Notes: generated by a model from the letters alone, not told the origin. 10,673 bases of DNA from Candidatus Taylorbacteria bacterium RIFCSPLOWO2_01_FULL_50_130 (GCA_001821155.1 MHSB01000018.1:1-10673), one strand, 5' to 3'. Shown: positions 1 through 6,339, numbered from the stretch's first letter. Numbers and translations are program-made.

Positions 1-1
1 A

Positions 2-61
2 AACGCAAAAATCATGCACGAAAACAAACAAAAATTATTCGCCGCCATCAAGAAATGCTAA
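2..61 (+). CDS. C-terminal tail of an unidentified protein (5' end outside window)
   Basis: Frame 2 stays open from the window edge to a TAA at 59-61 and reads NAKIMHENKQKLFAAIKKC. This is a lysine-rich, amphipathic-looking helix of the kind often seen at protein C-termini. The other two forward frames also run a short way without stops, so the choice rests on composition and on the stop lying just before the CorA-like gene, on the same strand. The protein cannot be identified from 19 residues. It would be the gene directly upstream of the transporter, with about 75 bases between its stop and the preferred transporter start. Confidence 0.4.
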   Translation, partial: NAKIMHENKQKLFAAIKKC

Positions 62-123
62 ACTGATTACATGCTCATCTTAGGATGGGAGAATACTGCT
101 TGTGCGAAAGGCGGCGTACCCTT

Positions 124-129
124 TATACT
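124..129 (+). promoter_or_regulatory. -10 box (TATACT) for the CorA-like gene
   Basis: TATACT matches the bacterial -10 consensus at five of six positions. It ends 6 bases before the ATG at 136, so a transcript would begin at or next to the start codon. A weak TTG-type -35 (TTGTGC, 100-105) lies 18 bases upstream. This placement is the main reason for preferring the ATG at 136 over the one at 85. Confidence 0.5.
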
Positions 130-135
130 TACCTG

Positions 136-1056
136 ATGATAACAAAGCACGCAAGCAACGGCCTTCTGTGGATAGACCTTGAATCGCCGTCGCAGGAAGA
201 AATACATTCGGTCTCCAAAGACTATAACCTCAATCCCCTGGTGACGCACGAACTTTCGGCTCCCTCGGTCCGATCGCAGGTGGATTTGTATCAGAATTTC
301 ATCTACCTCATTCTGCACTTCCCTCGTCTCAAGCGCGGGAGCGGCAAAAAAGAAGAGCGGGAACAGGAAATTGACTTCGTTATCGGGAAAAGGTTTCTCA
401 TTACCGTCCGCTATGGCGGGAGCGAAGTTATCCATTACGTCTCAAAACTTTTTGATACCAAGGCCACGCTCGGCGAGGGTGATTTCGGAAGCCACGCGGG
501 GTTTATCTTTTCGTTCCTCATCGAAAAACTGTATGAATCACTCTTACATGAACTTAATGCCGCGGGTGAATCGCTTTGCACAATCGAGGAGCGAATATAC
601 GGCGGACAGGAACGGAATATGGTCATCGCGCTCGCGAACGTCTCTCGCGAACTTCTTTTCGTCAAACGATCTCTCGCCATGCACCGCGAAGTGTTGGAGT
701 CTTTTGAGGTGGCGGGGAAGAAGTTATTCGGCGAGAAATTTGCGTTCCACCTGCGCGCGCTTATCGGGGGATATTACCGGGTGGCGCACGCGGTTGACGG
801 CAATACTGCGTTCCTTTTGGAACTTAGGGAAACCAACAACGCGCTCCTCTCCACCAAACAAAATGAAATTATGAAAACGATCGCGGTTCTTGCATTCATT
901 GCGCTTCCTGCTACGACTGTGCTTTCGCTTTTTCAGATTGACACGCTTTCTCGCCCCATCGTCGGGCTTCCGTTTGACTTTTGGATTCTGCTCCTCATGG
1001 TAGGGGCAGTTGTTCTCGGACTCTTCGCGTGGTTTAAGCGTAGGCGCTGGCTATAG
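136..1056 (+). CDS. CorA-family (CorA-like) divalent-cation transporter with replaced GMN motif
   Basis: CorA proteins are homopentameric inner-membrane channels with a large cytoplasmic funnel and two C-terminal TM helices, and usually carry Mg2+ or Co2+. With the ATG at 136 the product has 306 residues: a cytoplasmic domain (about 1-240, opening LLWIDLESPS), TM1 about 247-266, TM2 about 283-300 and a basic end KRRRWL, which is the usual CorA layout. The ATG at 85 would add 17 residues unlike the family and would lie upstream of the -10 box, so 136 is preferred. The periplasmic signature YGMNF that normally follows TM1 is here FQIDT (residues 266-270, bases 931-945), so both the Gly and the Asn are lost. 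Family membership is clear from architecture; the ion carried cannot be assumed to be Mg2+. The gene is 82 bases upstream of cysS on the same strand. Confidence 0.85.
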   Translation: MITKHASNGLLWIDLESPSQEEIHSVSKDYNLNPLVTHELSAPSVRSQVDLYQNFIYLILHFPRLKRGSGKKEEREQEIDFVIGKRFLITVRYGGSEVIHYVSKLFDTKATLGEGDFGSHAGFIFSFLIEKLYESLLHELNAAGESLCTIEERIYGGQERNMVIALANVSRELLFVKRSLAMHREVLESFEVAGKKLFGEKFAFHLRALIGGYYRVAHAVDGNTAFLLELRETNNALLSTKQNEIMKTIAVLAFIALPATTVLSLFQIDTLSRPIVGLPFDFWILLLMVGAVVLGLFAWFKRRRWL

Positions 1057-1057
1057 A

Positions 1058-1148
1058 GAGCTTACTAGCTGATTAGCTTGTTAGCTTATCAGGAAGGTTT
1101 GCATTTTCTATCCTAGAAAGCTAAAAAGCTAGCAAGCTATGAAGCTAA
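1058..1148 (+). repeat. Imperfect inverted repeat of TTAGCTT units spanning the cysS start
   Basis: The left arm (about 1058-1093) carries repeated TAGCT/TTAGCTT units 8-9 bases apart. The right arm (about 1112-1148) carries their complements (AAGCTAA, AAGCTAG, CAAGCTA, GAAGCTA). Aligning one arm with the reverse complement of the other gives roughly two-thirds identity over 37 bases, with mismatches mainly between the AGCT cores. The loop is about 18 bases. The cysS ATG (1139-1141) lies inside the right arm, so folding in mRNA would sequester the start codon. It could equally be a decayed microsatellite-like repeat with no regulatory role. Confidence 0.5.
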
Positions 1149-2572
1149 ATTTATACAACACCCTCTCTGGCGCAAAAGAAGAATTCAAGCCGATTAAAGC
1201 GGGCGTGGTCGGAATGTATCACTGCGGCCCGACGGTCTACAACTTCGCGCACATCGGGAATCTCCGTTCGTATGTCTTTGCGGACACGCTGCGGAGAACG
1301 CTTGAGTACGCGGGCTTTCGCGTGCGGCAGGTGATGAACATCACCGACATCGGACATCTCACCTCCGATGCCGACGAGGGAGACGACAAAATGGTCAGAG
1401 CACTAAAGCGCGAGGGAAGGCCAATGACCTTGGAAGGACTTCGCGATGTCGCCGAAAAATACACAAACGCGTTTATTGAAGACCTCAAATCGCTCAACAT
1501 AAAACTTCCGCACGATATGCCGAAGGCGAGCGAACATATCGCGGAGGACATAGCGCTCATCGGCACACTTGAAGAAAAGGACATTGCGTACAGAACGCAT
1601 GATGGAATCTATTTCGACATCTCAAAATTTCCCGATTACGGGACCCGCGGCGGATTTGCGCTGGGAGATTTGAAGGAGGGAGCGCGAGTTGTGGTCAATA
1701 GAGAGAAACGGTCAGCGCGCGACTTTGCCCTCTGGAAATTCTCAAAAAGCGGCATCGGCTGGGAGAGTCCGTGGGGTCGTGGGTTTCCCGGCTGGCATAT
1801 TGAATGCTCTGCCATGAGCCGCAAGTACCTTGCTCAACCGTTCGATATTCATACGGGCGGCGTTGACCACGTTGCGACGCACCATCAAAACGAAATCGCG
1901 CAATCGGAAGCGGCGTACGGCGCGCCGCTCGCGAACTACTGGTTGCATAATGAACACATGCAGTTGGGCAGCGAAAAAATGGCGAAATCCGGAGAAAACT
2001 TTATTACGCTGCAAACTCTCGCGAATCGCGGTATTCATCCGCTTGCCTTCCGGTACTACCTGCTTCAGTCACACTACCGCTCCCCTCTTCACTTCAGCTG
2101 GGACGCGCTTGAAGCGGCGCAATCAGCACTTGAAAAATTGCTGTTTTCAATTTGGAGTTTCTCACGAAACTCCTTCATCAAACCTGGAATACCATACACT
2201 CAAAGCGTGTGTTCATATGCAAAACAGCTTACGCAGGCGTCGCATGATGATTTGAATACCCCGACGATGGTGTCAATCCTGAATAAGCTGATTCACGACG
2301 TGCCCGCCAAGCCGAAAGAAAAACTGACCGTACTCTTTGAGGATGTTGATTTCTTGCTCGGACTGCGGCTCAAGGAACTTTCAGAAAAGATCGTTGACAT
2401 TCCTGGAGAAGTTGCCGAGCTTGTTTCGGAGCACGATACTGCGCGTAAGGCAAAAGATTGGCAGCGATCTGGAATCCTCCGCGATGAAATCCTGAAACGG
2501 GGGTATCGTGTGCAAAATCTCTCGGATGCGCAAGCAAGTCTGGTGACAAGAAAATTGTCCTCACTACTTTAA
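1139..2572 (+). CDS. cysS: Cysteinyl-tRNA synthetase
   Basis: This class I aminoacyl-tRNA synthetase activates cysteine with ATP and charges tRNA-Cys in the cytoplasm. The 477-residue product is of normal family length. Visible hallmarks are the HIGH-type motif HIGN (38-41), the KMSKS-type motif KMAKS (280-284), and the four zinc ligands expected for CysRS: Cys29 in YHCGPTVY, Cys223 in GWHIECSAMS, and His248 and Glu252 in the HHQNEIAQ segment. The region after about residue 300 matches the helical anticodon-binding part and ends in a typical QRSGILRDEILKRGY stretch. The start is the ATG at 1139; the N-terminus MKLNLYNTLS is standard for the family. No Shine-Dalgarno is visible and the start sits within a repeat-rich inverted repeat. 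It may be cotranscribed with the CorA-like gene and converges with the nucleotidyltransferase gene downstream. Confidence 0.97.
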   Translation: MKLNLYNTLSGAKEEFKPIKAGVVGMYHCGPTVYNFAHIGNLRSYVFADTLRRTLEYAGFRVRQVMNITDIGHLTSDADEGDDKMVRALKREGRPMTLEGLRDVAEKYTNAFIEDLKSLNIKLPHDMPKASEHIAEDIALIGTLEEKDIAYRTHDGIYFDISKFPDYGTRGGFALGDLKEGARVVVNREKRSARDFALWKFSKSGIGWESPWGRGFPGWHIECSAMSRKYLAQPFDIHTGGVDHVATHHQNEIAQSEAAYGAPLANYWLHNEHMQLGSEKMAKSGENFITLQTLANRGIHPLAFRYYLLQSHYRSPLHFSWDALEAAQSALEKLLFSIWSFSRNSFIKPGIPYTQSVCSYAKQLTQASHDDLNTPTMVSILNKLIHDVPAKPKEKLTVLFEDVDFLLGLRLKELSEKIVDIPGEVAELVSEHDTARKAKDWQRSGILRDEILKRGYRVQNLSDAQASLVTRKLSSLL

Positions 2573-2622
2573 TGACTCGCCAGAACTCCCTGCCTTCCTA
2601 GGCAGGGATGAATGGCGGGTCA
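2573..2622. repeat. Hairpin repeat copy A (nested palindrome, TCCT loop)
   Basis: It begins at the base after the cysS stop. Outer arms TGACTCGCCA (2573-2582) and TGGCGGGTCA (2613-2622) pair with one G-T. The inner arms TCCCTGCCT (2587-2595) and AGGCAGGGA (2600-2608) pair perfectly around a TCCT loop. Copy D at 2818-2874 has the same plan and shares the CTCGCC left arm, the CCCTG/CAGGGAT core and the TCCT loop. It may act as a 3' stabiliser or terminator-like structure for cysS, but there is no T-run. Confidence 0.75.
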
Positions 2623-2634
2623 GCGAAAGGGGTC

Positions 2635-2654
2635 GGGGAAACTGTAGTTTCCCC
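2635..2654. repeat. Short perfect hairpin
   Basis: GGGGAAACT (2635-2643) and AGTTTCCCC (2646-2654) are exact reverse complements separated by two bases; an RNA would use 7-8 pairs with a larger loop. There is no T-run on either strand. It lies between hairpin copy A and the MITE-like element. Confidence 0.6.
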
Positions 2655-2690
2655 GTGGAGGAGAGCAGTGAGCGAGTCTGCGAGCGAGCG

Positions 2691-2798
2691 TTGAGGGGAC
2701 TGTTGCCGAATAGCGTTTTTGTCACTTTTTGTCCAAAATAACCCTTATTTCTGCGTGGCAAAAACGACGATTTTGCCATTCGGCAACAGTCCCTTGAG
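2691..2798. mobile_element. MITE-like element, 98 bp, with 16-bp perfect TIRs and a 5-bp target duplication
   Basis: The element body is 2696-2793. Its ends GGGACTGTTGCCGAAT (2696-2711) and ATTCGGCAACAGTCCC (2778-2793) are exact reverse complements over 16 bases. The body is flanked immediately on both sides by TTGAG (2691-2695 and 2794-2798), as expected for a target site duplicated on transposition. Internal arms at 2714-2725 and 2755-2766 add a further 12-bp stem with one G-T pair. There is no coding capacity, so any movement would need a transposase in trans. The CTGTTGC within the ends recalls termini of some IS5- and IS6-type elements from general knowledge, but the 5-bp duplication does not settle the family. 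Confidence 0.75.
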
Positions 2799-2811
2799 AA
2801 CCGAGGGTTCT
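2797..2811. repeat. Small hairpin at the MITE flank
   Basis: AGAACC (2797-2802) and GGTTCT (2806-2811) pair around GAG. It overlaps the right copy of the TTGAG duplication by two bases and has no T-run of terminator length. It may be chance in this palindrome-rich spacer. Confidence 0.35.
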
Positions 2812-2817
2812 TAAAGG

Positions 2818-2874
2818 AAACTCCGCTCGCCGAACGCCCTGTGCTCCTGCACAGGGATAGGACGAGCGGAGTTT
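2818..2874. repeat. Hairpin repeat copy D (nested palindrome, TCCT loop)
   Basis: The outer arms AAACTCCGCTCG (2818-2829) and CGAGCGGAGTTT (2863-2874) pair perfectly over 12 bases. The inner arms CCCTGTGC (2837-2844) and GCACAGGG (2849-2856) pair perfectly around TCCT. Compared with copy A at 2573-2622, the loop and the CCCTG/CAGGGAT core are kept while the middle stem bases differ on both arms and still pair. That is the mark of a conserved hairpin repeat family. Confidence 0.75.
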
Positions 2875-2885
2875 ACTCCGCCTCC

Positions 2886-2920
2886 TAGCAATAGCATAAT
2901 ACGTTCGTATGTTATTGCTA
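2886..2920. terminator. Hairpin between convergent genes, overlapping the nucleotidyltransferase stop
   Basis: TAGCAATA (2886-2893) pairs with TATTGCTA (2913-2920), enclosing a second hairpin ATAC-GTTC-GTAT. The right arm includes the TAG stop of the minus-strand gene (2918-2920). It is AT-rich and lacks a T-run, so a factor-independent terminator role is only a possibility, suggested by its place between two converging genes. Confidence 0.35.
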
Positions 2921-3613
2921 AATTAGGGCATTACCGGTCTGAAGCGCTTGTACCGCGAGTTTCAAGTCGTCCGGGGTCGTGATCTTTATCCAACGTGAGG
3001 CCTCTATGACCGAAACTGGATAATCCTTTGCCATCCGCGCAACCGTTTGCGGCAGTCCCCACTCGCCTTCCCTATCGGTGAGTTTAACCGGTTCGTAGTC
3101 AAAGAACTCCGGCGTCAAGACAAATACGTTTGTACTAATAAGCGAACCGGCCGGATGCGATTTCCCTTCTTCGACTCTATTGAGTCCGGCGTTGTCGGTG
3201 AACAGGACTTTTCCTCCCGGACCGGCGCTCATTGTGCGCATAACAAGCATGGCACGCTCGTGTTTTAAGCATTTTTCAATGTCTGGTTTTGCGTAGATAT
3301 CGTCGGCCATAAGAACCAGAAATCTTCCGTGAAGAAGCGGCATTGCCTCCCACAGCGCTTTTGCGGTGCCTTCCAATTTTTTTTGTTTGACATAATTAAT
3401 CGGCCGGCCGCAGTAGTTTTCCCCAAGGTATGCCTGTATCTGTTCGCCCAAATAACCTATCACCACAATTACCTCGTCTATCTCGTCCGGCAATGCGTCA
3501 AATGTATACTCCAAAAGCGGCCGTTTTCCCACCTTGAGGAGCGGTTTTACGGTCGTCTGGGTGAGAGGCCCCATTCGCGTGCCGAGGCCGGCGGCGAGTA
3601 TGACTGCTTGCAT
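2918..3613 (-). CDS. Sugar-phosphate nucleotidyltransferase (NTP_transferase family)
   Basis: Enzymes of this family join a nucleoside triphosphate to a sugar-1-phosphate, giving NDP-sugars for cell-envelope polymers; the sugar and base cannot be read from sequence. The 231-residue product has the signature LAAGLGTRM (6-14), then PLTQTTVKPLL, with the catalytic-type Lys23. A first metal-site acidic pair is at ADD (103-105), and the WIKITTPDDL segment (208-217) closes the fold. It is one Rossmann-like domain without the left-handed beta-helix of GlmU. Two positions look unusual: V22 where the signature normally has Pro, and K210 in the segment where related enzymes often carry the second metal-binding Asp. 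The start at 3613 gives the canonical MQAVILAAG opening. A perfect TATAAT lies 17 bases upstream. The gene stands alone, convergent with cysS and divergent from the small membrane protein. Confidence 0.9.
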   Translation of the reverse strand: MQAVILAAGLGTRMGPLTQTTVKPLLKVGKRPLLEYTFDALPDEIDEVIVVIGYLGEQIQAYLGENYCGRPINYVKQKKLEGTAKALWEAMPLLHGRFLVLMADDIYAKPDIEKCLKHERAMLVMRTMSAGPGGKVLFTDNAGLNRVEEGKSHPAGSLISTNVFVLTPEFFDYEPVKLTDREGEWGLPQTVARMAKDYPVSVIEASRWIKITTPDDLKLAVQALQTGNALI

Positions 3614-3630
3614 GCGATTTTTGTACTCAA

Positions 3631-3636
3631 ATTATA
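3631..3636 (-). promoter_or_regulatory. -10 box (TATAAT) for the nucleotidyltransferase gene
   Basis: Read on the minus strand this is a perfect TATAAT, 17 bases before the ATG at 3613. It predicts a leader of only about 10 bases. No convincing -35 is visible; TTCCGA lies about 19 bases upstream. The leader has no Shine-Dalgarno. Confidence 0.55.
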
Positions 3637-3708
3637 ACCCGGATGCGAGCGTGCGTCGGAATGCCATAACTATAACCTAAATCCGCACGGTTAATTAGTG
3701 GCAATGGC

Positions 3709-3737
3709 TTGACTTAAAGGAAAACTGGTGGCAAACT
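3709..3737 (+). promoter_or_regulatory. Possible promoter for the small membrane protein
   Basis: TTGACT (3709-3714) is followed after 17 bases by CAAACT (3732-3737), which keeps three of six -10 positions. The ATG at 3747 begins 9 bases later, so the transcript would be nearly leaderless. The -35 is good and the -10 is poor. Confidence 0.35.
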
Positions 3738-3746
3738 TTTCGCCAG

Positions 3747-4037
3747 ATGAAAACCAAGAAAACCCTCCCACAGCGGGTCGGCTATGTTATCGGCGTTATT
3801 TTCTTCATCGGCATTGCTCTCATCCCCGCGGGAATCTACGCCGCCGTGTGGTTATTTATTCCGAAAACATTCTGGCCGGTTTTCTGGATCGCGACTGCCG
3901 CAATCACCTGGCTCCCTATACAAATTGTTTGGGTACTTTGTGTATCACTGGGTTGGAAAAATTTGAACAAGGGTAATACGATTGCCTGTCCTCCAGATAC
4001 TGAAGAAAGTGACGGAGATTTGGATATTTCCTTCTAG
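3747..4037 (+). CDS. Small two-TM membrane protein, function unknown
   Basis: I do not recognise the family. The 96-residue product has a basic N-terminus (MKTKKTLPQR), two strongly hydrophobic spans (about 12-38 and 44-69) joined by a short IPKTF turn, and an acidic, hydrophilic C-terminal tail (TEESDGDLDISF). A membrane hairpin with both ends on the same side is likely, the cytoplasm by the positive-inside rule. No catalytic motif is visible. The overlapping frames (3728-3976 and 3784-3966) lack this organisation and are treated as shadows. A classic intrinsic terminator follows at 4091-4119, supporting an independent transcription unit between the divergent nucleotidyltransferase and dnaB. 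Confidence 0.65.
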   Translation: MKTKKTLPQRVGYVIGVIFFIGIALIPAGIYAAVWLFIPKTFWPVFWIATAAITWLPIQIVWVLCVSLGWKNLNKGNTIACPPDTEESDGDLDISF

Positions 4038-4090
4038 CTAGCACAGGAGAATTGCTTCAGGCTTGGAGTCAGAAGAGCGATTGGTTTTTG

Positions 4091-4119
4091 GAACCGGTGA
4101 TTCTACCGGTTCTTTTTTT
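4091..4119 (+). terminator. Intrinsic terminator after the small membrane protein gene
   Basis: GAACCGGT (4091-4098) pairs perfectly with ACCGGTTC (4105-4112) around GATTCT and is followed by seven T residues (4113-4119). This is a textbook factor-independent terminator on the + strand, 54 bases after the stop at 4037 and ahead of the dnaB promoter. Confidence 0.88.
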
Positions 4120-4156
4120 GTCCACATCTTGCCCACGCGCTGTGCGACATATTCGT

Positions 4157-4187
4157 TTGACCTTTGACTTCCGCGCTGTGTTACAAT
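4157..4187 (+). promoter_or_regulatory. dnaB promoter region
   Basis: TACAAT (4182-4187) is a five-of-six match to the -10 box. Upstream are two overlapping -35-like words in a direct repeat: TTGACC (4157-4162, spacer 19) and TTGACT (4164-4169, spacer 12, too short). The start codon at 4220 would be preceded by a leader of about 25 bases with no Shine-Dalgarno. Confidence 0.55.
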
Positions 4188-4219
4188 GCACGTGTTTATC
4201 GCCTATCAAAAAATCTCTC

Positions 4220-5608
4220 ATGCCCGAAAACCCCCGCATCCCCCCGCAAAATCTTGAGGCAGAGAAAGCTCTGCTCGGCTCTATCATGCTCCGGCCGGGT
4301 GGACTGTATGAAATACAAGATACCATAACCGAAGAGGCGTTTTATTCGGGAAGACATCGTCTTATTTGGAGGACGATGGCTGAACTTGGCGGGAAGAATG
4401 TCCCAATCGACCTTCTCTCCCTCTCATCGCGCCTTACTGAAAAGGGGGAGCTCGAAGCGGCCGGCGGCGCAGCGTGCCTTGCCGAGCTTACCGCAAGCGT
4501 TCCGTCTTCAACGAATCTCAAGCATTACGCCGAAATCATCCAAAAGAAGCACCTGATGCGCAATCTCATAGAAGCGTCCGAATACCTTGGCGAACTTGGG
4601 TATGCTGAAGCGGAAGACCTTGAAAATTTGATGGAAAAGGCCGAGAAGCGCATTTTCGGAATCACTCAACGCTCTGGCGCGCATGCGTTTATCGCACTTA
4701 AGGATACCTTGGGCGAAGCCTGGGAAAGGCTGGATAAGCTGCATAAATCCGGAAATGAACTCCGGGGTATTCCAACCGGCTTTACGGAATTAGACAACAA
4801 GCTCGCCGGGTTCCAGAAATCCGACCTTATCATTCTTGCCGCGCGGCCGAGTATGGGAAAAACTTCGCTCGCGCTTGATATCGCCCGTATGGCCGCGACA
4901 AAACACGGCGTACCCGTCGGCATCTTCTCTCTGGAGATGAGTTCGCAGCAGTTGGTTGACCGGATGCTTGCGGCCGAATCGCACGTGGACGCGTGGAAGC
5001 TTCGCACTGGCCGCTTGCACGCCGCGGAGGAGTTCAGAAAAATCCGCGACTCGTTGGATAAACTTTCCAAAGCCCCCATCTATATTGATGACCAGCCCGC
5101 GAGCAACATTCTTCGCATGCGCTCGGTCGCACGACGGCTCAAAAGCGAGAAAGGTCTCGGTCTTATCGTGGTTGACTATTTGCAACTGATGGTGCCGACG
5201 GCATCGCGCGCTTCCGACAATCTCGTCCAGCAGGTAACGGAGATTTCGCGAAGCTTGAAGCATCTTGCTCGCGAGCTCGACCTGCCGGTTCTTGCGCTTT
5301 CGCAACTCTCGCGGGCGGTGGAGCAACGCGGCGGCCGTCCCCGCCTCTCAGACCTTCGCGACAGTGGAAGTATTGAGCAAGATGCCGACGTTGTCATGTT
5401 CATTCACCGCGAAGATAAATATAAGGAAAATTCCGACCGTCCGAACATAGCCGAGATTCTCATTGAAAAGCATCGCAACGGCCCGACGGGAAAGATCGAA
5501 CTCTATTTTGATGAAAAGAAGGCGACCTTCCAATCGCTCGAAAGGAGCGACTTCGCGGATTTTGAACCGCAGGTGAAGACCGTGAGAGCGGAAGACACAC
5601 CCTTTTGA
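4220..5608 (+). CDS. dnaB: Replicative DNA helicase DnaB
   Basis: DnaB is the hexameric helicase that unwinds DNA ahead of the replisome and contacts DnaG primase through its N-terminal domain. From the ATG at 4220 the product has 462 residues, normal for the family. The N-terminus PENPRIPPQNLEAEKALLGS is the standard opening. The helical N-domain covers about 1-150, followed by the linker and the RecA-like ATPase. Walker A is ARPSMGKTS with Lys214 and Thr215, SLEMS follows, Walker B is LIVVDYLQL with Asp319, and LSQLSRAVEQR and DLRDSGSIEQDAD are the usual downstream motifs. No intein is present. An upstream TTG (4052) would add 56 residues unlike the family and run through the terminator and promoter, so it is rejected. 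recR follows 29 bases after the stop, probably in one transcript. Confidence 0.97.
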   Translation: MPENPRIPPQNLEAEKALLGSIMLRPGGLYEIQDTITEEAFYSGRHRLIWRTMAELGGKNVPIDLLSLSSRLTEKGELEAAGGAACLAELTASVPSSTNLKHYAEIIQKKHLMRNLIEASEYLGELGYAEAEDLENLMEKAEKRIFGITQRSGAHAFIALKDTLGEAWERLDKLHKSGNELRGIPTGFTELDNKLAGFQKSDLIILAARPSMGKTSLALDIARMAATKHGVPVGIFSLEMSSQQLVDRMLAAESHVDAWKLRTGRLHAAEEFRKIRDSLDKLSKAPIYIDDQPASNILRMRSVARRLKSEKGLGLIVVDYLQLMVPTASRASDNLVQQVTEISRSLKHLARELDLPVLALSQLSRAVEQRGGRPRLSDLRDSGSIEQDADVVMFIHREDKYKENSDRPNIAEILIEKHRNGPTGKIELYFDEKKATFQSLERSDFADFEPQVKTVRAEDTPF

Positions 5609-5637
5609 ATTCACCATCGCGCGAACGCGGTTTTGAC

Positions 5638-6264
5638 ATGAATGCTTTAACCAAATTGACGGAACTTTTCCGGGGCTTCCCCGGCATCGGGCCGCGGCAA
5701 GCCAGACGGTTTGTCTATTTTCTGCTCTCCGAAGAAAAATCATATCTTGATGAGCTCGTTCGTCTCATCGCGTCCCTGAAGAAGGAAGCGGCGCAATGCG
5801 CACAGTGTTTCCGATTTTTCGCGGAAACGGGCGGCGGAAAGCGGGAGGCGCTCAAACTCTGTTCAATATGCGCGGATGCAAGTAGAAACAGAAATGAGCT
5901 TATGGTGGTATCGAGCGACGCCGACCTTGAGGCGATGGAAAGAAGCGGTGTATACCGCGGCACGTATGTCGTTATCGGCGGAACGCTCTCCTTGATTCCA
6001 CGCAAAAATGGAGAAAAACTTCGACTCAAGGAACTCCAAAAGCGTGCGCAAAGCGGCGCCAAAATTGGGACGCTGAAAGAAGTCATCCTCGCATTCGCCG
6101 CAAATCCGGACGGCGAGCACACGAGCGAAGAGATAAAAAAAATGCTGTCCGGGTTCCCGATAAGGATAAGCATGTTGGGCCGCGGCTTGTCAACGGGAAG
6201 CGAGCTTGAATACGCCGATACAGAGACGTTAACGTCGGCGCTCAAAAACCGCTCGGCAACCTAG
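5638..6264 (+). CDS. recR: Recombination mediator protein RecR
   Basis: RecR works with RecO (and RecF) to load RecA on single-stranded gaps. From the ATG at 5638 the product has 208 residues, close to the usual ~200. Domains in order are a helix-hairpin-helix (FPGIGPRQARRF, 14-25), a zinc finger with Cys54, Cys57, Cys75 and Cys78, a Toprim domain (about 88-180) containing GVYRGTYVVIGGTLSLI, and the C-terminal GRGLSTGSELEYAD element typical of RecR. The second zinc pair is preceded by a GGGK-containing loop, making the finger slightly long. The usual acidic position after the first Toprim strand reads VVSSDAD, and the central segment is AANPDGEHT, a divergence from the common ATNPTVEGEAT. A TTG at 5605 overlaps the dnaB stop but would add 11 atypical residues, so 5638 is preferred. 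Likely an operon with dnaB. Confidence 0.95.
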   Translation: MNALTKLTELFRGFPGIGPRQARRFVYFLLSEEKSYLDELVRLIASLKKEAAQCAQCFRFFAETGGGKREALKLCSICADASRNRNELMVVSSDADLEAMERSGVYRGTYVVIGGTLSLIPRKNGEKLRLKELQKRAQSGAKIGTLKEVILAFAANPDGEHTSEEIKKMLSGFPIRISMLGRGLSTGSELEYADTETLTSALKNRSAT

Positions 6265-6339
6265 AGATATTTGAATTACAAGACTCTGCGAGGCGCCTCA
6301 GTGAAAGGGGATTCGCGGCACGACGGCGGTGCAACTCTA

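Noticed and set aside
85..135. ATG at 85 as the start of the CorA-like gene
   Set aside because: It lies upstream of the -10 box at 124-129, and the added 17 residues do not fit the family start.
4052..4219. Upstream TTG start extending dnaB by 56 residues
   Set aside because: The extension would run through an intrinsic terminator and the promoter and does not resemble DnaB. The ATG at 4220 gives the standard N-terminus.
5605..5637. TTG start of recR overlapping the dnaB stop
   Set aside because: The overlap is attractive for translational coupling, but the 11 extra residues are atypical and the ATG at 5638 places the helix-hairpin-helix at the normal distance.
5715..6245. A 176-codon minus-strand ORF antisense to recR
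   Set aside because: It is serine- and proline-rich shadow translation of a well-supported recR gene.
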